Positions 61,703 to 64,000 of a stretch of 64,000 nucleotides of DNA are shown here, in pieces. A model generated the notes under the pieces. It ran no database searches. It saw nothing but the letters and a program-made list of their open reading frames with translations, and was not told where the DNA came from. The stretch is taken from contig CAWFML010000001.1 in the NCBI GenBank assembly GCA_963817025.1, positions 620,001 through 684,000 of the forward strand, written 5' to 3'. The translations under genes were made by a program, and so were the position numbers. Each line of letters starts with the position of its first letter. The stretch's first letter is position 1. This DNA is from JACMLC01 sp963817025. GTDB lineage: Bacteria; Acidobacteriota; Blastocatellia; Pyrinomonadales; Pyrinomonadaceae.

Positions 61703-61938
61703 TTCTGAAGTGGTCTTAAATCTCCAGAGCCATTAAAAGTTTCCACAGAATTCGCATTATTCAAATATCCGGCTTTTTATGTCCACGCCACGGGATTCCT
61801 GTCCTGTTAAGTTATGCTACTGACAGACTGCGAATCCATATTGCATCAAGGTAAAATTACATAGGCGAAGATTGTTTGCCGTGCCCGCCTGTGCAAAAGA
61901 CAATCATTTCACCCACAAAACGAAAGCGAGAAAAATAG

Positions 61939-62433
61939 ATGAAGAATAAAGCCCTGATCGGCTGTCTGGCCGTCGCGTTGTTTGTCACCGGAGCATGCTC
62001 TGCCACCAACACGAACACGAATACGAACACCGCGAATACCAACGCCAACAAGAATGCCAACACGGCTGCCAGCCCCGCCGCCACCGCCAACTCGAACACA
62101 GCCACGGCCCCTGCCCCGGCGTCTGACACGGCTGCGAGCGAAGGCAAGCAGGATTTCATGCTCCACAATGAAACAGGCGTCGTGATTGACAAGCTGTATG
62201 TTTCCCCCAGCGACAAAGACGACTGGCAAGAAGATATTCTCGGCCAAGACACTCTGGCGAGCGGCCAGAGCTTAGACATCAAATTCAGCCCGAAAGAGAA
62301 AGCTGCCAAGTGGGATCTGAAGGTCGAGGATAGCAAGGGCAACAGCATCGAATGGCATGACTTGAATCTGATGGAGATTTCCGAAGTCACGCTCCATTAC
62401 GAGAACGGCAAAGGAACGGCTGAAGTCAAATAG
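61939..62433 (+). CDS. Lipoprotein with Asn/Thr-rich linker, tandem paralogue
   Basis: A 164-residue lipoprotein. The signal peptide ends in the lipobox VTGAC with the lipidated Cys near residue 20. A low-complexity linker of Asn-Thr and Ala-Asn repeats follows (residues 22-65), a style common in Pyrinomonadaceae-type lipoproteins. The folded part (about 70-164) begins KQDFMLHNETGVVIDKLYVS and is about 60% similar by eye to the same region in the next gene. It probably faces the periplasm or cell surface. Function unknown. Confidence 0.8.
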   Translation: MKNKALIGCLAVALFVTGACSATNTNTNTNTANTNANKNANTAASPAATANSNTATAPAPASDTAASEGKQDFMLHNETGVVIDKLYVSPSDKDDWQEDILGQDTLASGQSLDIKFSPKEKAAKWDLKVEDSKGNSIEWHDLNLMEISEVTLHYENGKGTAEVK

Positions 62434-62554
62434 CCAACACTCTTTTGCGCGCACGCTTAGAGCACAGTAGTGGCTTCTCTCATCCCCCGCTGTCGTTAAC
62501 CGGCGATATTTTTCGCCGTCAACAAATTACTTGAAAAGGAGTCCCTGAATTACC

Positions 62555-62947
62555 ATGAACTATGTGACCCGTAAGAGCCTTCGGCGACTGACCGCGCTCG
62601 TCGCCATCAGTTCGATGACCATGCTGCTCGCTTTCACAGCCTTTGCGCAGGGCAAGCAGGATTTCACAGTGGTGAACGCAACCGGCGTCGAGATTGCAGA
62701 GCTTTATGTTTCTCCGCATAGCGCAGACAACTGGCAGGAAGACGTGCTCGGACGCGACACCCTGCCCGGCGGCGAGAGCGTGGAAATCACCTTCAGCCGC
62801 ACAGAGAAAGCCAAGATGTGGGACTTGAGGATTGTGGACAGCGAAGGCAACGCCATCGAGTGGGAGAATCTCAACCTGCTCGAAATCTCAAAAGTCACGC
62901 TCCACTACAACGCCAAAACGGGCAAGGCCTGGGCCGACCTCGAATAG
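62555..62947 (+). CDS. Secreted protein, tandem paralogue of the preceding lipoprotein
   Basis: A 130-residue exported protein with AAAAGGAGT upstream of ATG 62555. It has an ordinary signal peptide (LRRLTALVAISSMTMLLAFT, ending near AFAQ) with no lipobox Cys. The mature part starts GKQDFTVVNATGVEIAELYV and matches the preceding lipoprotein closely (WQEDVLGRDTL, SVEITFSRTEKAKMWDLRIV, LEISKVTLHYN). So one paralogue is anchored and the other soluble. A short stem GGCGATATTTTTCGCC lies between the genes. Function unknown. Confidence 0.82.
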   Translation: MNYVTRKSLRRLTALVAISSMTMLLAFTAFAQGKQDFTVVNATGVEIAELYVSPHSADNWQEDVLGRDTLPGGESVEITFSRTEKAKMWDLRIVDSEGNAIEWENLNLLEISKVTLHYNAKTGKAWADLE

Positions 62948-62957
62948 CAAAGAGCAA

Positions 62958-63034
62958 GGGAGAAGGGGATAGGGTGCCGGGTGTAGTGAAAGGCAACTGC
63001 TTTAACTACACCCGGCACCCTATCCCCTACTCCC
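62958..63034. repeat. Near-perfect 30-bp inverted repeat
   Basis: GGGAGAAGGGGATAGGGTGC at 62958 continuing to GTAGT at 62987 pairs with ACTACACCCGGCACCCTATC at 63005 continuing to 63034, with one mismatch. It lies between convergent genes and could terminate both. Confidence 0.85.
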
Positions 63035-63072
63035 CTGTTGAAGCGCCTTTGCGTGAGACGTTCGCGCTCTTC

Positions 63073-63675
63073 TTAATTCAAACGCAGCTCCAAAGGCTGC
63101 GGCAATTTTTCGATTGAGAGCACCAGCCCGCGCGGGCTTGAGACAGGCTCCTTTTCCGGCGTCTGAAAAAAGATGAGACCGCGCCGCTGCTCCCCTTGCG
63201 CGAGCGGCGTTTCCAACTCAAGAGCGTGCGCCCTGAAATCCTCTTCAAACTTCGCGCGCGAGTTGGGGTTGTAGAGAAAGACTGCATTGGCATCCAGTAT
63301 GCGCGAGATGGCTTGTCTGGCCGAGCGCGCTTTCCATTCACGCCCCGCGCCGTCACGCAGGCGGAAACGAATCTTCTTAAAATCAATGGCCGCTCCGCTC
63401 TGGTTGCCGAGTTCCACGCGCACAGGCAAGAGTCCCGCCAGCAGCAGGTTGGATTCAAAAAGCTCCTGACTCTCTTCATCCGTCAAAAGCGGCACGGCGC
63501 GCACACGCACGCCTCCGGCCTCCGTGCCCGCAGCCCCGTCCGCGATTGGAGCTTCGACCACTGGCTTGACTTTATAGAGCGAGCCGCCGCACGCCGCCGT
63601 TAAAGCGAGCACGGCAAGGAGCATGACCCACACAGTGATTTTCCATTCTAAGCGACGCACGATTGTTCCCTTCAT
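63073..63675 (-). CDS. Lipoprotein of unknown function
   Basis: A 200-residue lipoprotein when started at ATG 63675; a longer frame to 63708 adds 11 residues before the signal. The signal (WKITVWVMLLAVLALTAACG) ends in a lipobox with the Cys near residue 29. The mature part is beta-rich (LLAGLLPVRVELGNQSGAAI, KKIRFRLRDGAGREW, RGLIFFQTPEKEPVSSPRGL), with features of a DUF4352-like or immunoglobulin-like fold. It is convergent with the secreted paralogue pair across a strong inverted repeat. Function unknown. Confidence 0.72.
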   Translation of the reverse strand: MKGTIVRRLEWKITVWVMLLAVLALTAACGGSLYKVKPVVEAPIADGAAGTEAGGVRVRAVPLLTDEESQELFESNLLLAGLLPVRVELGNQSGAAIDFKKIRFRLRDGAGREWKARSARQAISRILDANAVFLYNPNSRAKFEEDFRAHALELETPLAQGEQRRGLIFFQTPEKEPVSSPRGLVLSIEKLPQPLELRLN

Positions 63676-63816
63676 CTCAAGCGCGCACTCTCTCACGCAG
63701 CTTTGCACGCTGTCAACACTTCTCTTCCTTGCCCCTCAGCATCTCATCATGTTACCGTTTTCGCTTTCACCGGAAGGGGCGAAAGCTCTGCTGTAGAGAC
63801 AGTAGAGCCTGACACT

Positions 63817-64000
63817 ATGATTCGACCGTTTCGCGGCGTGCAGCCGCAGATTCACCCGACAGCATTTATCGAAGAGAGCGCGCACGTCATCGGCGATGTG
63901 TACATCGGCGAAGAGTCCTCTGTCTGGTTTAACGCGGTCGTGCGCGGCGATGTCTATTACATACGCATCGGCCACCGCACAAACATACAGGACGGCACGG
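63817..64000 (+). CDS. Gamma-carbonic-anhydrase-like hexapeptide protein, 5' part
   Basis: The start of a gene cut by the window end; about 61 codons are visible. ATG 63817 opens MIRPFRGVQPQIHPTAFIEE, then HVIGDVYIGEESSVWFNAVV and RGDVYYIRIGHRTNIQDGT. The repeated (I/V)G(D/E)-type hexapeptides and the RGD..I.IG..TNIQDG signature are those of the gamma carbonic anhydrase family (YrdA/CaiE-like left-handed beta-helix proteins). Whether it is an active carbonic anhydrase depends on zinc-binding His residues beyond the visible part. Confidence 0.88.
   Translation, partial: MIRPFRGVQPQIHPTAFIEESAHVIGDVYIGEESSVWFNAVVRGDVYYIRIGHRTNIQDGT

Noticed and set aside
63736..63975. Minus-strand frame at the right end of the window
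   Set aside because: The plus strand encodes a recognisable gamma-carbonic-anhydrase-like start over the same bases.

Overview
The window looks like a chromosome segment from an Acidobacteriota-type bacterium, most likely class Blastocatellia (Pyrinomonadaceae-like). This is inferred from gene content: several ECF sigma/anti-sigma pairs, a CHAT-TPR protein, DUF4097-type secreted proteins, an Asn/Thr-rich lipoprotein linker, and many long intergenic stem-loops built from short repeated words. No rRNA, tRNA or CRISPR array was seen, so the taxonomy is not proven.

Left flank (1-15.8 kb) is core-like. A minus-strand sigma/anti-sigma/membrane-protein operon faces a flippase-like membrane protein. 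Then come nrdR, an Hsp20 gene and lon (regulation of nucleotide reduction, and proteostasis), an MltD-like lytic transglycosylase, a ComM/YifB ATPase, a second sigma/anti-sigma pair followed by two DUF4097-type secreted proteins, and dcd.

The accessory block (about 15.85-41.5 kb) is the interesting part. It begins and ends with the same hairpin family (15850-15918 and 41441-41485). Inside are (a) an IS5-type transposase remnant with an in-frame stop; (b) a visibly GC-richer four-gene cassette (16627-26196) encoding a trypsin-phospholipase D fusion, a second trypsin-like protease, a third trypsin-like protein with a helical N-terminal adaptor-like domain and a degenerate P-loop region, and a large STAND-type ATPase with helical repeats; (c) scars of IS256-type and IS1-type elements next to a truncated helical-repeat gene; and (d) a six-gene cassette (28220-41293) encoding a 1746-residue fusion of a SEDS (FtsW/RodA-like) polymerase to a penicillin-binding transpeptidase, an unrecognised protein, an atypical protein kinase, a membrane PP2C-type phosphatase with a LysM-like tail, and two small single-pass membrane proteins. 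Cassette (b) resembles NTP-controlled bacterial conflict or immune systems. Cassette (d) resembles the actinobacterial pstP-rodA-pbpA-pknA-pknB logic, in which a kinase/phosphatase pair controls a cell-wall synthase.

Right flank (41.5-64 kb) is again mostly core-like: a PQQ-type beta-propeller, a three-gene papain-like peptidase locus with its own promoter, a CHAT-TPR protein beside a sigma/anti-sigma pair, ung, an AraC-type regulator, an MBL-fold hydrolase, an RRM protein, a response regulator, a radical SAM protein, an SDR oxidoreductase, a threonine-dehydratase-like enzyme, a cupin protein, two tandem paralogous secreted proteins, a lipoprotein, and the start of a gamma-carbonic-anhydrase-like gene cut by the window end. 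Almost every intergenic gap outside the island holds an inverted repeat with its own word set.
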